DNA of 64,000 nt from Hedera helix (taxonomy: Eukaryota > Streptophyta > Magnoliopsida > Apiales > Araliaceae), in NCBI GenBank assembly GCA_947179155.2, contig OX359273.1:12401001-12465000 (forward strand). Direction: 5' to 3'. The translations under genes were made by a program, and so were the position numbers. The notes beneath the pieces are model-generated. The model saw nothing but the letters and a program-made list of their open reading frames with translations, was not told where the DNA came from and ran no database searches. Position 1 is the first letter of the stretch. Each line of letters starts with the position of its first letter. Below are positions 1 to 11,089 of this stretch, piece after piece.

Positions 1-352
1 CCTAAGGGGATTTTGGGTAACATGGATTGTGGTTATCTAAGGTTATTAATTTAATTGAAGGATGAATATGATTAACTTGGTTATATTATTGTTGTAAAAA
101 GATGATAATGAACTGAAGAACTAAAGTTTTTAATTAATTGATTATTCTTATTAACTATTTTTTGGTTAATTAGTTAGTTATTCTTAATTCGAAACCCCCT
201 CTTTATTATTCTCTGTTATTTACTATTATAAATAATTAAATAAATTAGAATAATAACACTTCCTGTGGGTTTGACCTTTACTTGCTACTATACTGAATTT
301 GTGATTATTAAGTAAAAGTGAGGATTAATTTGGAGTGTTAACATAGCTTCCA
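1..352 (+). repeat. 3' part of the 5' LTR of element I
   Basis: This matches the end of the 3' LTR (to 16879) with only scattered substitutions. The shared run includes the segment before the end that reads 'tgtgggt/attc-gacc' and the terminal 'agcttcca'. Two copies in direct orientation flanking gag and integrase define it as an LTR. The 5' portion lies before the window. Confidence 0.85.
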
Positions 353-377
353 AATTTCGGCGTCCTTTCCTGGGAAG
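353..377 (+). other. Degenerate primer-binding site of element I
   Basis: The sequence after the LTR end, TTTCGGCGTCCTTTCCTGGG, is a mutated form of the TGGCGCCGTTGCCGGGGA-type site, complementary to Asp-tRNA in Athila-like elements. Element K keeps a cleaner version at 7268-7285. Confidence 0.7.
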
Positions 378-1847
378 TGTTTATGTTTATCAATTTTCCC
401 TTTTTTTTTCTTCAGTTTATGACTCGATCCTCTCACCTTCTTGATTTAATATTTGATCTAGAAATAGAAAGAACGACATGCATGCTAAGGAAAGATACTC
501 GTCAATCCAGAAACACAACTGCAGATTTAGAAGAAGCTTTTGCTCCATCACTAGGCCTTAACATAGCGCTTGAACTACTATCTAACACTTCATCCAGCGA
601 TTCAGAAGAAGAGGAAATGGCTGCACCTAACAATAGGACTATGAGGGAGTTGGCTACTCCTAATTTACACTAACAACCATTATGCATAGAATACCTTGCT
701 TTAGTTGCTTCTTTTGAATTAAAATCAGAACTAGTTCATCTTTTGCCTACTTTTTGTGGTCTCATATGTGAAGATCCATACAAACATCTAAAGAAATTCC
801 ATGTGGTGTGTTCCACTATGAAGCCACAAGGAGTTATATAAGAGAAAATCAAACTAAGGGTTTTTTCCTTTTTCATTGGCGGATTTGGCAAAAGACTGGT
901 TGTACTATCTACGTTCAGGTTCAATATAATCATGGAATGACATGAAAATGCTATTCTTAGAGAAATATTTTCCTACTTCAAGAGTTGCTAACATAAGGAA
1001 GGAAATATATGGTATAAGATAATTCAATAGGGAGACTTTCCATGAATATTGGGAAGATTCAAGAAACTGTCTTCAAGCTGTCCACCTCATCAAATTGATG
1101 ACCAACACATAATTCAGTACTTCTATGAGGGACTGTTGCTAATGGATAGGAGTATAATTGATGCAACAAGTGGATGAGCACTAGTTGATAAGACTCTAGA
1201 GGCTGCAAGGAACTTGATTGTAAACGTGGCAGCTAACTCACAACAATATAGAACTAGGATAGATCATGCACCAAAAAGGGTGAATGAGGTTGGCTCGTGT
1301 AATATGGAATGATAGATTTCGGATTTAACTGCTATGGTTCATTAGCTGTCTACAGGGAATATGCCAGTTGTAAAGAGTTGTGGAATTTGTTTATAGTCGG
1401 GCCATTCTATAGACACTTGTCCCACACTACAAGAAGATGACACTATCGAATAAGATAATACAACGGGTAATTTTCAAGGACAACCTCATAAAAGATATGA
1501 TCCCTATTCTAACACTTACAATCTAGGATGGAGGGATCATCGTAATCTAAGCTATGGAGGAAATAAGCCACCAATGCAAAATTTCTTCCCAAATAGACAT
1601 CAAGGTTTTCAACTAACCCAACGACAGTACCAACCTAGGCAAACAGCACCTGCTAATTCTGAGACATCTCTTGAGGATATGTTCAAGGCCTTTATAACCC
1701 AAACACAACAATTTTAGCAAAAGACAAGAACTTCCATTCATAGTTTGGAACAAGAGATAGGTCAATTGGCTACCACAGTTGGACAATTGAACTTTCAAGG
1801 CTCAGGAAAGTTGCCTTCACAAATAGTGGTCAATTCGAGGGAGAATG
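377..1847 (+). pseudogene. gag: Athila-type gag, first part (broken)
   Basis: This encodes the capsid-like structural protein that packages element RNA. The reading starts with a 98-codon open stretch ending in TNLH-type sequence at a stop (671-673). The same frame continues through the retrotransposon gag core: LVHLLPTFCGL, then EDPYKHLKKFHVVCSTMKPQ. After frameshifts, LLMDRSIIDATSG and AARNLIVNVAANSQQ follow. A CCHC-like knuckle with a stop in it (CGICL..SGHSIDTCP) lies near 1380-1425, then YDPYSNTYNLGWRDH and the SLEDMFKAF motif. At least six stops and several frameshifts make it non-functional. J interrupts it at 1848, and the reading resumes at about 6058 with SAITLRSEKQLDS. Confidence 0.85.
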
Positions 1848-4800
1848 TGTAATCCCCGAGATCCCGACCATCCTTAATTCTATCCATTTATATCTGGAAT
1901 ACATAATCATTAACTTTAAATCCATTTTTATAATCATAAAACACTTTCACGACGATCTCGTGTGTTAAAACTTAACCTTTAACTTTTAGAACTAACTATT
2001 GACCATAAATGCCGTCCATATATTTTTTTTATTTAATCTTATAATCCTTACCTGCATCAGGATCGCAACGTCCACTTTACTATTCATTAAACTTAGGTCA
2101 AACATTAGTAATTTGTGACCAATTATAATCATATATAAATTTTTTGATTTAGCGTAACCTGTAAATAAAAATTCGCCATGAACTAATCATACATGGCCCT
2201 ATTTTGATTTTACCTGTATACACACATCTGCATCATACCTGTACACATATACCTTATTTTATACCTTAGTAATATACATACAAGTTTATCACATGTATCA
2301 TTTAAATAACAATACAATCTCAGTACAATAACATTACATCTTTCTGCTAAATATTACATCATACATTTTCATCATTTATATAAATAATACATTACATACA
2401 ATTCTATCTCTATAAATTTACTACATATGCTTTACATACACATTTCACGTATAATAATTTTGTTTATGCTTATCAATGCATTCTCCATTCTTTACCTTAG
2501 CTGCACCGGAATCTCCGGTCTTCTTGTATTTTACCTGAAATGTTAGTTCATAGCAAGAGTGAGCACATAGGCTCAGCAAGTAATTCAGATAACACCTTTC
2601 ATGCTTACAATTAATAATATGCGTCATGCAATCTTTAACTTAACATGCTATGCTTAATGTCACGTAATTCATTTAACAATTAATTCACGTAATTGCACAT
2701 AGGCACATTTCAAATTTCTTTACTACCACATAGTTCACTTAGAGCAATAGTACATTTAGTCAAAAAACTTGCCTGGTACGCGTTGATTACTTAACCTTTG
2801 TTGACTCGCTTGGCCCTGCTATCCTTCCTTGACTCAGGTTGCTTGTTTGAACCTTATCTGAAAACATATCATCTATATTTATCATTATAGGATCATAACT
2901 TAATATAACTTAACAAACTTAACTCATAATTACATGACTATTCGTCTCTAATCTTTTCCTATATGATGTATTATACCTTATGTAGGTTAATAATACATCC
3001 TAGCTTGCTTCCAACCTTTTACATAACCCTTAACATGTTTTGGCTTAGCTTTAGGCATGTTATGTTATGCCATTTGTCATTCCATTATACCTTAACATCC
3101 TTTATTTTGATCATTGTTATCAATTCTAGAGTTTATATAACTCATTTCAATCATTCTATATCAAAATATAGTTTTTTGGAAGCTTAAAAAAATCTCAAAT
3201 GCACAGAAACTTTGCCTCGGCGCCATCATACTTCGTTGGCCGCGAAATCTCCTCAGCCATGAACAGTAACATTGCGCCCTGGCTAGATATTTAGTACAAA
3301 ACATCTAGCCCCAGCCAAGTGTTCAGAAATTTTTGATTTTTGTCCTACCTTTGCCGATTTTTAACTCTTTCATCTTACATCCAATTGAGCTCAAATTTGG
3401 ACCACATCTAGACCTTACTACCTAGTATTTTACAAAAAATACTACTTGCCTCATTTGGCTCTTTAAAATCATTGATATATTAGCCCCTAGAAAGGCTGTT
3501 CAAAACATTTCCAACACTTAAAAATTTTTTGACTTTTAAACTCAATTTTTCCAACTTTGTGATTTTTGGCCATATGCTTTAAAACTCCATTATAACACTT
3601 GACATAGTTCACATAGGTCATATATGACATGTCTAAACTTTCAAAACGATAAAACTTCGCACGAGGCGATAATTGTCCGTTAAAATCCATTTCGATTCGA
3701 AACAATCGATTTCGATTGTTCGAATCGCCTTTTTAATCTAATTTGATTCTGTTGATTACCAAATCGACTCTAACATGAATATTTTTATAAAACGTAAGTG
3801 TTTGGCCTCATTTGACCTTCAATTACTCAAAATTACCAAAAATCACCTATAAGTTGGATTTTCACTAACTTTTCAAAACTTTCATTTTCAAAACTTAACT
3901 CCACTTAACACTTTAATCTTCAAACACCACATAGGCTACCACATGCCTATATAACAAGTTTATAAGTCCATAAAACTTTTAACTGCACATTCTAATGCAC
4001 TTTACAGATTACAATTTGGTTTATATAAGAAATATAGCCTAATATTCAAATTTCCTCAAACAATTTATGCTTTTCAAGTATTCTTGAATTTATAAAACTA
4101 TCTAGCATGCAACCTCTCATGCTTCAAACATGTTTAACATTACAAACTAGGTTTTCATTAAATTTAGCAACATATAACATATGATCATACCTTAAATCAT
4201 GATTTCTAGCTTAAATTCATACATGAATAGTATATCACCTTTGTAAATCCAACTTCTATGCTTAGGGTTCCATCATATACCAAACTTATAACATGTAACT
4301 TTACATAATCTTTATTTTTATCCATGAATTCTTGCATGGCTACTCTTATTCTAGCATGTAAACACACAAACACAACATATTAATACATGAACATGATTAT
4401 ACCTTCATGGATGTTCAACTTTTTCACATAAATAGCTTCCTTATGATGAACCCTTCCTCTTTTATTCTTGCTCTTTGATCATTTAAGGACCTTAGTTCCA
4501 TGATTTTCAAGTCTTCATCCATGGCTTACATGGTTTTCCTTAGCTTTTCTCTCTTTCTCTCACTTTCTAGCAACTTCGAAGGAAAGAAGAAATAATGTTG
4601 CCAAATTTTGTTTATTACATACATATATACATATATCAACTCTCCAACACTTAACCATCTTGGTTAAGTTAACTTAAGCCTAGTTAGGGACACTTAGGAC
4701 ATTTCACATGCATTTGCAATGGCATTTTAAACATTTCTTACAAAAGGATATCAAAGTCATTTTCTCAATTGACAAGGGTATCATGGTCATTATACCAACA

Positions 4801-6052
4801 TAGGACACCATAGTCATTTTCCAAATTGTCAAGGGCACTATGGTTATTTGCCATTTTTCCTAGAATTTAATTCTCAATAAATCCTTAACTTGGTTATTTT
4901 TCAACCAATTCAAGTCCTTTTTGATCCAAAATTGTTTTATTACACTTGAACTTTATTCCACAATCAAATACACCATACTTGGCTTATCCCATAGCATTTA
5001 TCACACTTCCAAATACTAATTTCATAAATTAATAATAACAATTCATCGTAATCGTCAATTTACATCATATTCATTCTTAATTATCTACGAACCCTTTTCG
5101 GTTCCTCATTCAACCAATTTCACTTTTCGACATCGCAATATAATCGAACTGCTCATCTTTTCCATACACCGCTTCCTCGAGAAGTGAACCTCGACCGGAT
5201 TTAACAAAATCTATCACCATTTCTTATTCTAAACTCACATAATCAGTTTATAATCTTTATGTTCCTTGACTTATTTACATAACCCATAAAATGTTAATTC
5301 TCAACACACGTGCTATCTACACTCCTTTTATGCACTTTTGGAGTATTACCTTCTGTATCTACATATCTCATTTCAATCAAAATATCAATTTCTTCATAAA
5401 TTTCATATATTCACATATCATGCACTTAATATTCCTTAATAAACTGATTAGGTCATACGATTTCTTCTTTACTGTACTTACATACTCAGCTTAATTTATC
5501 ATCCTCATACATTCGCTTTTCCAGGCCCATTCATTAAACCAGCTATCAATATCCATAATTCAAAACATCAATTTATATACATATTTCTCATTTTCTCTAA
5601 CCTTTAGCTTTTCCTGCTCTATCTACTCAAATACATACATATACACATATTCACATATTCCCTGCTGACCCATCATTGTACCTTACACTAATTCTTTTCA
5701 AACAACCCTATTGTGGGTATTACCATCACTCATTCATCTTAAATCTGCTATATTATCATTTAATCATCGAATTTCATACTCAATATTATTCCTTCATACC
5801 TCAAGCCACTCATGCATTTTAAATAGCTAACTAATCCTTAAACATTTTATAGACCCTTATTTACACCAAGAGTCACACTTTATTAATTCAACCACATAGG
5901 TCCCTACAAGACATTGATCACACATAATAATTCATATTTAATCACTTATCAATATATTTTTTCCTTTAAATCTAGCTTTTAATTGTTAACCTTTACTTAA
6001 ATTACTTCAATCCTCATTTTGAAATATTCTAAAAAAAATCTGGGGTGTCACA
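1848..6052 (-). mobile_element. Solo LTR 'J' (Tekay/Del-like long LTR, 4.2 kb), TSD GAATG
   Basis: On the minus strand it runs from TGTGACACCCCAGATT (6052) to CGGGGATTACA (1848), i.e. TG...CA ends. It is flanked by GAATG at 1843-1847 and 6053-6057. Removing it plus one GAATG restores the Athila gag reading (VNSRENV to NASAITLRS). There is no internal coding region, so it is a solo LTR. Its first 230 bases closely resemble the + strand copy J2 starting at 45829. It contains the shared hairpin-CAG-short-ORF motif (2490-2580, minus) and a GC-rich block (about 3210-3310). Assignment to Tekay/Del is inferred from LTR length and terminal sequence. Confidence 0.88.
2476..2580 (-). promoter_or_regulatory. 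Shared LTR hairpin, acceptor-like CAG and short frame in J
   Basis: On the minus strand TTGCTGAGCCTATGTGCTCA (hairpin arms TGAGC/GCTCA) is followed by CTATGAACTAACATTTCAG. A short open frame then begins VKYKKTGDSGAAKVKNGE. The same module sits at 49198-49288 in J2 and, diverged, in LTRs N, D and E. Its function is unknown; a splice acceptor in the LTR leader is one possibility. Confidence 0.55.
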
Positions 6053-6057
6053 GAATG

Positions 6058-7053
6058 CAAGTGCCATAACCTTGAGGAGTGAAAAGCAGTTGGATTCAGC
6101 AAAAGCTACCATGGAACTTGATAAGGATAGTGCAAAGGAGGAAGCAAAAATATCAAAGGTAATACCTAACCCTCATATTCAGCTTAAAACTAATCATTTA
6201 CCTTTTCCCCCCAGGAATCCCAGAACTTCAAGGAAGGATGGGAAAGAGAAGAGATTCTGGAAACTTTTAAGAAGGTAGAGGTGAACATTCCGTTACTAGA
6301 TGCGATAAAGCAAGTTTCAAGGTATGCCAAATTTTTAAAAGAATTATGCACTAATAAGAAAAAGTTAAAGGATGATGAAAAAGTGATTGTCAGTGAGAAT
6401 GTATCAGTTATTCTCCAAAGAAAAATACCCCAAAAATGTAAAGATCCGGGGATGTTTACCATTCCATATAAGATAGGTAATACCAAGTTTGAGAAAGATT
6501 TGTTAGATTTAGGAGCATCAATTAATGTCATGCCATTATCTATTTATGCTTCTTTGAATCTAGGTCCTTAAAAAAATACTAGTGTTATTATCCAATTAGT
6601 TAATCGTAGCAACACTTGCCCTGAAGGGGTAATTGAGGATGTGTTGGTGTAGATGAATGAGCTAATATTTCTTACAGATTTTTATATTGTGGGCATAAAC
6701 AATAATACATCTCCAAATCCTGCATATATTTTATTAGGAAGGCCTTTCTTGAAAACAACTAGATTAATGATTGATGTGCACAACGGGACCTTGACCATAG
6801 AGTTTGATGGAGAGAAGATTTAATTAAATATTTATGAAGCCATGAGGTACCCTAGTGATGTTAATCCTATTTTTACTATTAATATCATTGACTCTTTGGT
6901 GTAGAAATCCTTCGACCAAATTCATAAGGAAACTTTGGAGGTTACTACCATGAACAATTTAGAGATCGACAAAAGAAGAAGAAATTGAGCAGGCGTAGGA
7001 ATTGAAGGACACAATAGTTGCATTACATTGTTTACCTAAAATTTTAGAGAAGA
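6058..7053 (+). pseudogene. Athila gag C-terminus and aspartic protease (broken)
   Basis: The frame resumes after J with SAITLRSEKQLDS and continues to NIPLLDAIKQVSRYAKFLKE and LCTNKKKLKDDEKV, a conserved Athila region just before the protease. The protease follows: DPGMFTIPYKIGNTKFEKDL, then LDLGASINVMPLSIY, where DLGA is the active-site Asp motif in its Athila form. It then reads AYILLGRPFLKTTRLMIDVH and GTLTIEFDGEKI, the flap and C-terminal ILGRPFL signatures. There is a frameshift near 6230-6280 and stops near 6569, 6652 and 6823. It ends in a linker near 7030, where the remnant of K's 5' LTR begins. No RT follows. Confidence 0.85.
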
Positions 7054-7262
7054 CTTTTTCTTCTCATTTATTTCATTAAATTACTTGCATATTTATTGAT
7101 TTTAGTTCATTTAAATTATTTCTTTAAAAATCCCTTAATTTTGGTTTACAAAACATAAAATTAAATTAATCATTCTCTGTGGGATCGACTCTTACTTGCA
7201 CTACTACATTAATATTTTTTTAAAGTAAGATTTTATTTTTGGGTGCTTGCGATATCATACCA
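7054..7262 (+). repeat. Truncated 5' LTR of K
   Basis: Near-identical to the last ~209 bp of K's 3' LTR, including TTGCACTACTACATTAATAT and the end TATCATACCA. The U3 and most of R are missing. Confidence 0.85.
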
Positions 7263-7267
7263 AATTT

Positions 7268-7285
7268 TGGCGCCGTTGTCGGGAA
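7268..7285 (+). other. Primer-binding site of K
   Basis: TGGCGCCGTTGTCGGGAA lies five bases after the LTR end. It matches the Asp-tRNA-type primer site usual in Athila-like elements, with one or two changes. Confidence 0.8.
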
Positions 7286-7396
7286 ATAATTTTAATTTAA
7301 TTTTGTGCTTTTGTAAACTTTATTTTAATTTAATAATTTTACTTAGATTTTATTATTTTAGTTTTTCATAATTTAATTTAGTGGTGCAGGTTAAGA

Positions 7397-8497
7397 ATGG
7401 AAGTCATGTATGATTATGTCAATGAGGTAACTATTTCTTCTCTTTAGCGATAAATTGATACCCTAACTTCTCTTGTTTATAAAATGGTTGCAGGTAATGT
7501 GCAACTAGTGGAAGCTTGTAGGATTTGTACGACAATAGGACATTCAACTAATATGTGCCCACTTCTTTAAGAGGAGTCCTATAAGCAAGTTAATGTAGTA
7601 AGTGGTTTCCTTGGTCAACCCCAATGGAGATATGATCCCTCTTCAAACGCGTATAACTCAGGATGGAGGGATCATCCTAATTTTGGCTATGAGAATCCAC
7701 AAATGAATTCGTCTACAAATCAGAATTTCCTAAGTTATCAACAATACCTGCAGTCATATCCCCAACAATAATAGGGCCAATCATTTAATTCTGATATGTC
7801 TTTAGAGGATATGCTTAAATTATTTGAAACTAATAATTTGCAATTTCATCAGGAAACGAAGACAAGAATCCAGAATTTAAATACACAGATGGGACAAATG
7901 GCAATCACACTTAGTCAATTGGAAGAGAAAAGTTCTGAGCAAGTACCTTCTCAAATGATGGATAATCCAACAGAGAATACAAGTGCACACGTGTTAAGAA
8001 GTGGTAATGATGTAGAAGATCCAAAATAGACAGTCCCTCCCTCGCCGAAGCAAGAGAAAGCAAACAACATCAATGAAACGAAGAATGTTCATGTAGACAA
8101 TGATGTTATTTTTTATGATGACATGCCTAAAGTGGAGGAAATAAACAAGAAAAAGTTAGAGATTACAATTACCAATAATTTGGAGTTAGAGGAAGAAGAA
8201 TCAATTGAGCTAAAACAAGATTTGAATGAGGATGAAGCTCCATTAAATTATTTGCCAATGATTTTTGATAATAATGCAATTATTTTCATTCCATTGTCTG
8301 TTACTCATAACAAATTTTTATCTTTTGTTTTGCAGGATCTCATTCTAAATTTAAAGAATCTTCATAGTTATCTCCAATATTTATTACTTGAAAAGGGAGT
8401 TGAACATTCATGTCGAATGCAAATGAGATTGAATCTACCGATGAAGAATAATGTGATGGATGAGGTACTCAAAATTCATGAAGTAGGAGTGACATAG
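7397..8497 (+). pseudogene. Fused gag / RT-start remnant of K
   Basis: One frame from ATG 7397 to TAG 8497 (366 codons) carries about six internal stops. It begins MEVMYDYVNEV. Near 7516 there is a zinc-knuckle CRICTTIGHSTNMCP, then RYDPSSNAYNSGWRDHPNF. A Gln-rich, probably coiled-coil part follows (SLEDMLKLFETNNLQFHQ, TQMGQMAITLSQLEEK), then SAHVLRSGN, the gag end. The end reads LILNLKNLHSYLQYLLLEKG and MQMRLNLPMKNNVMDEVLK. In Athila this wording (LKPLPSHLKY..., RRLNPPMKEVV..EVLKLL) opens the RT. The capsid core, protease and most of RT through integrase are missing. This is therefore a deletion-fused reading frame. Its retention as a single frame may be chance or past use as a gag-like product. 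Confidence 0.75.
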
Positions 8498-9836
8498 TGA
8501 TTTGGCATGCTGTCAAGCCAATGATTATAAAATGCGCTGTTTGGGAGGCAACCCAAGGGGAATATAATTTTCTATTTTTTATTTATTTTTGCATTTATAT
8601 TTTTAGTTATTTGTGCATTTTTCTTTGTATTTTAATTTACATTTGGGACAATGTAAATTTTAAGTGTGGGGGAAGGGATTTAGGATTTTTGTTATTTTTG
8701 GGTTTTGCAAAAATTTAGGTAATTTTAAAAATTTTGAAATTTGTGGGCATATTCACTACAAACCCTCACGAGACAAAACTTGTCTATTTTGGGTAACCTT
8801 GGGGTTTAAAGGCTTGTTGCACATGCTAAGTGTAACCCTGTTTCCTACGAAAATGGGGTAGTTTTTTCTTTTATTTTTAGGATGTGTTACTTGAGTAATA
8901 AATTAATTGGATTTTAAAATTTTAGCCTATGATAAAAATTTTGATTTTTATGTAATAACTCTTGAAAAAAGGATAAATTTTTGCTTAGTTTGAATTTTTG
9001 ACTTATTATTGGTTATTACTTTGTTTGAGATCTTTTAAATTTTTATGCACTTATATCAATTTGTTTGGGCTGGTTCTAATTAAGAGAAAGTTTAAATGGT
9101 TAAATGCTTATGGAAGATATTTTTGAGCTCTATGTCTTATTTGATCATTATTTGAAGTGAAATGTAAGGCAAAATATAATTTGGAATAGACTATTTAGGT
9201 ATTTTTTCTAGGATTGTTAAAAAGAAAAATTATGTTGTGGGTTGAGATGGAGCATAAAATGCACTCACTCATAAGCACATAAAAAAGTAAGACGGAGCAT
9301 AAAATGCACTCACTGAAGAAAAAAAAAAAAAGAAAGAGAAAAAATAAGATGGAGCATAAAATGTACCCATTAAAAGAAAAAAAATGAAAAATATTTAAAA
9401 AAATGATATTAATAATCCTAGTGTGCCTAATTGTTTGAAACATTTTGATCTTTTGGTATATATTTGTCTATATTTACAAAGAGTAATGTGCAAAAATAAG
9501 TATATTGGGTTTTGTTGTATGTCTTTTATAAGGTAATTAATGACCGAAACTTATCTGAGTTTTAATTAGTTTGGTACATTTGGATTCACACACACACAAA
9601 ACGTCTTAAGTAAAGTAAAATAAATAAATATATTGAAGTTATAGATTTTGCATGATTTTAAAAATTTCTTTGAGTTATCATTTAAAAAAATCTTTGAGAC
9701 TAATGTTGAATTCATATTCATTTGTTACTCAGGTAAGTTAGTCGGGTTAATTGATTTATTTATTAGAGTTTTAATTTTATAGTTTTTATTCTTATTTTTG
9801 CTTAAGGACAAGCAAAGAGTTAAGTGTGGGGGTATT
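8498..9836 (+). other. 3' non-coding region of K with conserved Athila-group motifs
   Basis: No gene. It begins with the hairpin-like TTGGGAGGCAACCCAA (8541-8556), which in Athila follows the last pol codon. Next is an internal polypurine-like tract (about 8644-8677, GGACAATG...AAGTGTGGGGG) and a segment shared with L (8758-8860, GTTTAAAGGCTTGTTGCACA). Three copies of GGAGCATAAAATG follow (9244, 9291, 9347), and the true polypurine tract ends at 9836. Confidence 0.75.
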
Positions 9837-11089
9837 TGATAAGTAGATTTTATGTCTATTTATTGGGTATTTTTAGGTTTAATTATTTGTAAGTTTTTAA
9901 GTACTTTTAGCATTTTATGTAATTTATGTGATTATTATGTGTTTTTATTATTTTTAGTAATTTTATATTATTTTCATATTATTTTTATTATTTATTTTGT
10001 AGGAAAATTGGAGCTGATGGCAAACTTGTAATTTCAACAGAACTTGATGGCATAATCGTAAATTCTAGGAGATTTTCCAAAGTCCACACGTGGGGTTTCC
10101 TTAAGAAATTAAATAAATTACAAATCCAATTGCAATTTGGAATAGAAAAATAAATAGGATTTTATATTTATTTTATTTTATAATTTAAATCCTGTTAGGG
10201 TTTGGAAAGTGTAATTCTTATTAGGGTTAGGAGAATTATGTAGTCTATAAATAAAGGGCTTGAGACATAATTGGAGACACAACTTTCATTAGAAAAATTA
10301 TCTCTTCTATTCTTTGGTGTTTTCTACAGCTATGTGTAGCTAAATTATTTTTCTTGGTTTAAGTGATTGAAGCCATCAAGATTTATACACTGTGAGATCT
10401 AATTTATTTTAATTGTTTAATTTATATTTTGAGTATTGGATATTTTTCTATGCTTAAATTTATAATTGGTTTGTTTAATTGCTAGGAGACCTACTAGTTT
10501 ATTATTCACATTAATCTACTGTTATTTATGAAGCAACTAAGTTTAATAATTATTTTACAGATCAAAATATTATTATATCTTAGAAAGAATATTCATCTAA
10601 ATTAAATGCAAACAAGTGGTTTATGTTGTTTAGTTCAATGATCTCTCTAATTCTTAAAGATGCTATTAAATTAAATCTTTAGCAAGTGTCGGAGATTGTT
10701 TAGTAGTAAGGATATCTAGACCAAGTGGCTCTATTTATCTAAAATTAAGGAGAGAGGAGAAAAATTATTCCACATGCGGGTAGTTATTTCTACGGTGAAT
10801 GTTCAAAATATTAATTGATTTATTCTTGCATCAATGATCAGTTATAAATTCTTGATGGTGAATGTTAACTCAAACCAAGGTTTTTTCTTCTCATTTACTT
10901 CATTAAATTACTTGCATATTTCTTGATTTTAGTTCATTTAAATTATTTCTTTAAAAATCCCACAATGTTGGTTTACAAAACATAAAATTAAATTAATCAT
11001 TCTCTGTGGGATCGACTCTTACTTGCACTACTACATTAATATTTTTTCAAAGTAAGATTTTATTTTTGGGTGCTTGCGACATCATACTA
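9837..11089 (+). repeat. 3' LTR of K
   Basis: Starts TGATAAGTAGATTTTATG directly after the polypurine tract and ends at the TATCATAC-like terminus shared with the 5' copy. It resembles L's LTR start (TGATAATTGGATTTTAT), which places K and L in related families. A TATA box lies at 10246. Confidence 0.83.
10246..10256 (+). promoter_or_regulatory. TATA box of K's LTR
   Basis: TATAAATAAAG lies ~410 bp into the LTR in an otherwise AT-rich but non-repetitive stretch. The same relative place is occupied by TATAAATAC in I and L, which supports an LTR promoter reading rightward. Confidence 0.6.

Larger units (their letters stand above)
7054..11089 (+). mobile_element. Internally deleted, non-autonomous Athila-like element 'K'
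   Basis: The LTR ends match: 7054-7262 equals 10880-11089. A clean Asp-tRNA-type primer site follows the first, and a polypurine tract (AAGTGTGGGGG) precedes the second LTR, which starts TGATAAGTAG at 9837. The internal coding is a 366-codon gag/RT-start remnant only. The 5' LTR keeps only ~209 bp against 1253 bp for the 3' LTR. The missing part and the host element's RT-RNase H adjoin each other, so a single deletion could explain both. No clear TSD is left on the left side. Confidence 0.82.

Noticed and set aside
377..673. 98-codon open frame as a host gene
   Set aside because: Its frame continues past the stop into clear Athila gag sequence, so it is a retrotransposon fragment.
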